Below are positions 5,908 through 6,434 of a stretch of 6,434 nucleotides of DNA, piece after piece (position 1 is the stretch's first letter; each line of letters opens with the position of its first letter). The translations under genes and the position numbers were made by a program. Source of the DNA: Halovenus sp. (lineage in GTDB: Archaea > Halobacteriota > Halobacteria > Halobacteriales > Haloarculaceae); contig JAQCNG010000301.1 of the NCBI GenBank assembly GCA_028275145.1, forward strand, positions 1-6,434, in the 5' to 3' direction. The notes under the pieces are model-generated. The model did not search any database, had not been told where the DNA came from, and saw only the letters and a list, made by a program, of their open reading frames with translations.

Positions 5908-6434
5908 TCAGTTCTCGCGGTTGTGTTCGGTCACCCGGACGCCCTTCTCGGCGAGATATCGCATCCGCTTGCGGGCGAACTCCTCCTCACGGCTCCCCCG
6001 GGTGGCGAGGACGTGCATCCGGGCCCGGCCCGTCGGGCGCATCGTCCGGCCGGCCCGCTGGGTGCCCTGCCGTCGGGAACCGCCAAGCCCCGAGGCGACG
6101 ATGGCCACCTCAGCGCTGGGCAGGTCGATCCCCTCGTCGCCGACGCGCGAAACCACCAGCGTCCGGCGCTGTCCCTCGCGGAACTGCTCGAACAGTTTCT
6201 CCCGGCGGTGGTGGGGCATCTCGCCGCTGATAAACGGGACGTCGAGCGCGTCGGCGTAGGCCTGTCCCTGGTCGAGATACTCGACGAAGACGAGCGCCTG
6301 TTGCTCGCCCGCGTCCGCGAGCAGTGCCTGGACCTCCGCGAGTTTCGCCGGATTGGTCGCCGCCAGTTGCCGGCGCTCGTGGCCTGTCGCGCTGACGTAC
6401 TGGTTCTGGCTGTCCTCGTCGTCCCAGGGGACGT
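5908..6434 (-). CDS. rad25: XPB/Rad25-type superfamily 2 DNA helicase, C-terminal part (cut by window edge)
   Basis: The last 174 residues of a helicase that continues past the window's right edge; the N-terminal ATPase lobe with Walker motifs is outside. This is RecA-like domain 2. In visible-residue numbering it contains T-N-P-A-K-L (26-31), corresponding to the N-P-N-K-F of XPB; motif IV A-L-V-F-V-E-Y (46-52); motif V V-V-S-R-V-G-D-E-G-I-D-L-P (93-105); and G-G-S-R-R-Q-G-T-Q-R-A-G-R-T-M-R-P (118-133) covering motif VI, where XPB has G-G-S-R-R-Q-E-A-Q-R-L-G-R. The V-G-D-x-x-I-D-L-P and G-S-R-R-Q signatures mark the XPB branch rather than other DEAD/DEAH helicases. Such proteins unwind or translocate on DNA in repair and, in eukaryotes, transcription initiation; the precise archaeal role is not known from this sequence. 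Haloarchaea often carry several copies, so which paralogue this is cannot be told. The stop lies 73 bases ahead of the binding-protein gene on the same strand. Confidence 0.85.
   Translation of the reverse strand, partial: VPWDDEDSQNQYVSATGHERRQLAATNPAKLAEVQALLADAGEQQALVFVEYLDQGQAYADALDVPFISGEMPHHRREKLFEQFREGQRRTLVVSRVGDEGIDLPSAEVAIVASGLGGSRRQGTQRAGRTMRPTGRARMHVLATRGSREEEFARKRMRYLAEKGVRVTEHNREN

Noticed and set aside
1..6434. CRISPR arrays, tRNA or rRNA genes, insertion sequences, tandem repeats
   Set aside because: Reading both strands, I saw no spaced direct repeats, no transposase-like protein, no terminal inverted repeats and no tRNA-like T-arm; nearly all bases are accounted for by the genes listed.

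Overview
The window looks like haloarchaeal chromosome. It is GC-rich, its soluble protein segments are strongly acidic, promoters are TATA boxes about 25 bases ahead of start codons with little or no 5' leader, ribosome-binding sites read GGGGTGA, and the exported protein is a Tat-type lipoprotein. These traits together fit Halobacteria; the genus cannot be fixed from this window.

Layout on the + strand: two small, unrecognised genes, each with one predicted membrane segment (42-230 and 234-455), are followed after 42 bases by a four-gene operon (498-4538) for a LivHMGF-type branched-chain amino acid ABC transporter. It encodes permease LivH, permease LivM, ATPase LivG and ATPase LivF, and each gene overlaps the next by four bases (ATGA, ATGA, GTGA). 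On the - strand, converging on the operon with only 36 bases between stop codons, lies the substrate-binding lipoprotein (4575-5834). Upstream of that on the same strand is the C-terminal part of an XPB/Rad25-type superfamily 2 helicase (5908 to beyond 6434), cut by the window edge. No stretch of 300 bases lacks a gene; the longest gap is 73 bases.

How the genes work together: the binding protein, exported folded by Tat and anchored by a lipid, should capture a branched-chain or related amino acid outside the cell and deliver it to the LivH-LivM channel, driven by LivG-LivF ATP hydrolysis. The binding protein is transcribed apart from the other four, from its own TATA box. That box sits inside a near-perfect 16-base palindrome that could be an operator.

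Most of the window is a well-known transporter type. I found no evidence of a new system. The points most worth a second look are the palindrome over the TATA box, the split convergent layout, the unknown small membrane-protein pair with oppositely charged tails, and the extra N-terminal membrane segment of LivH.
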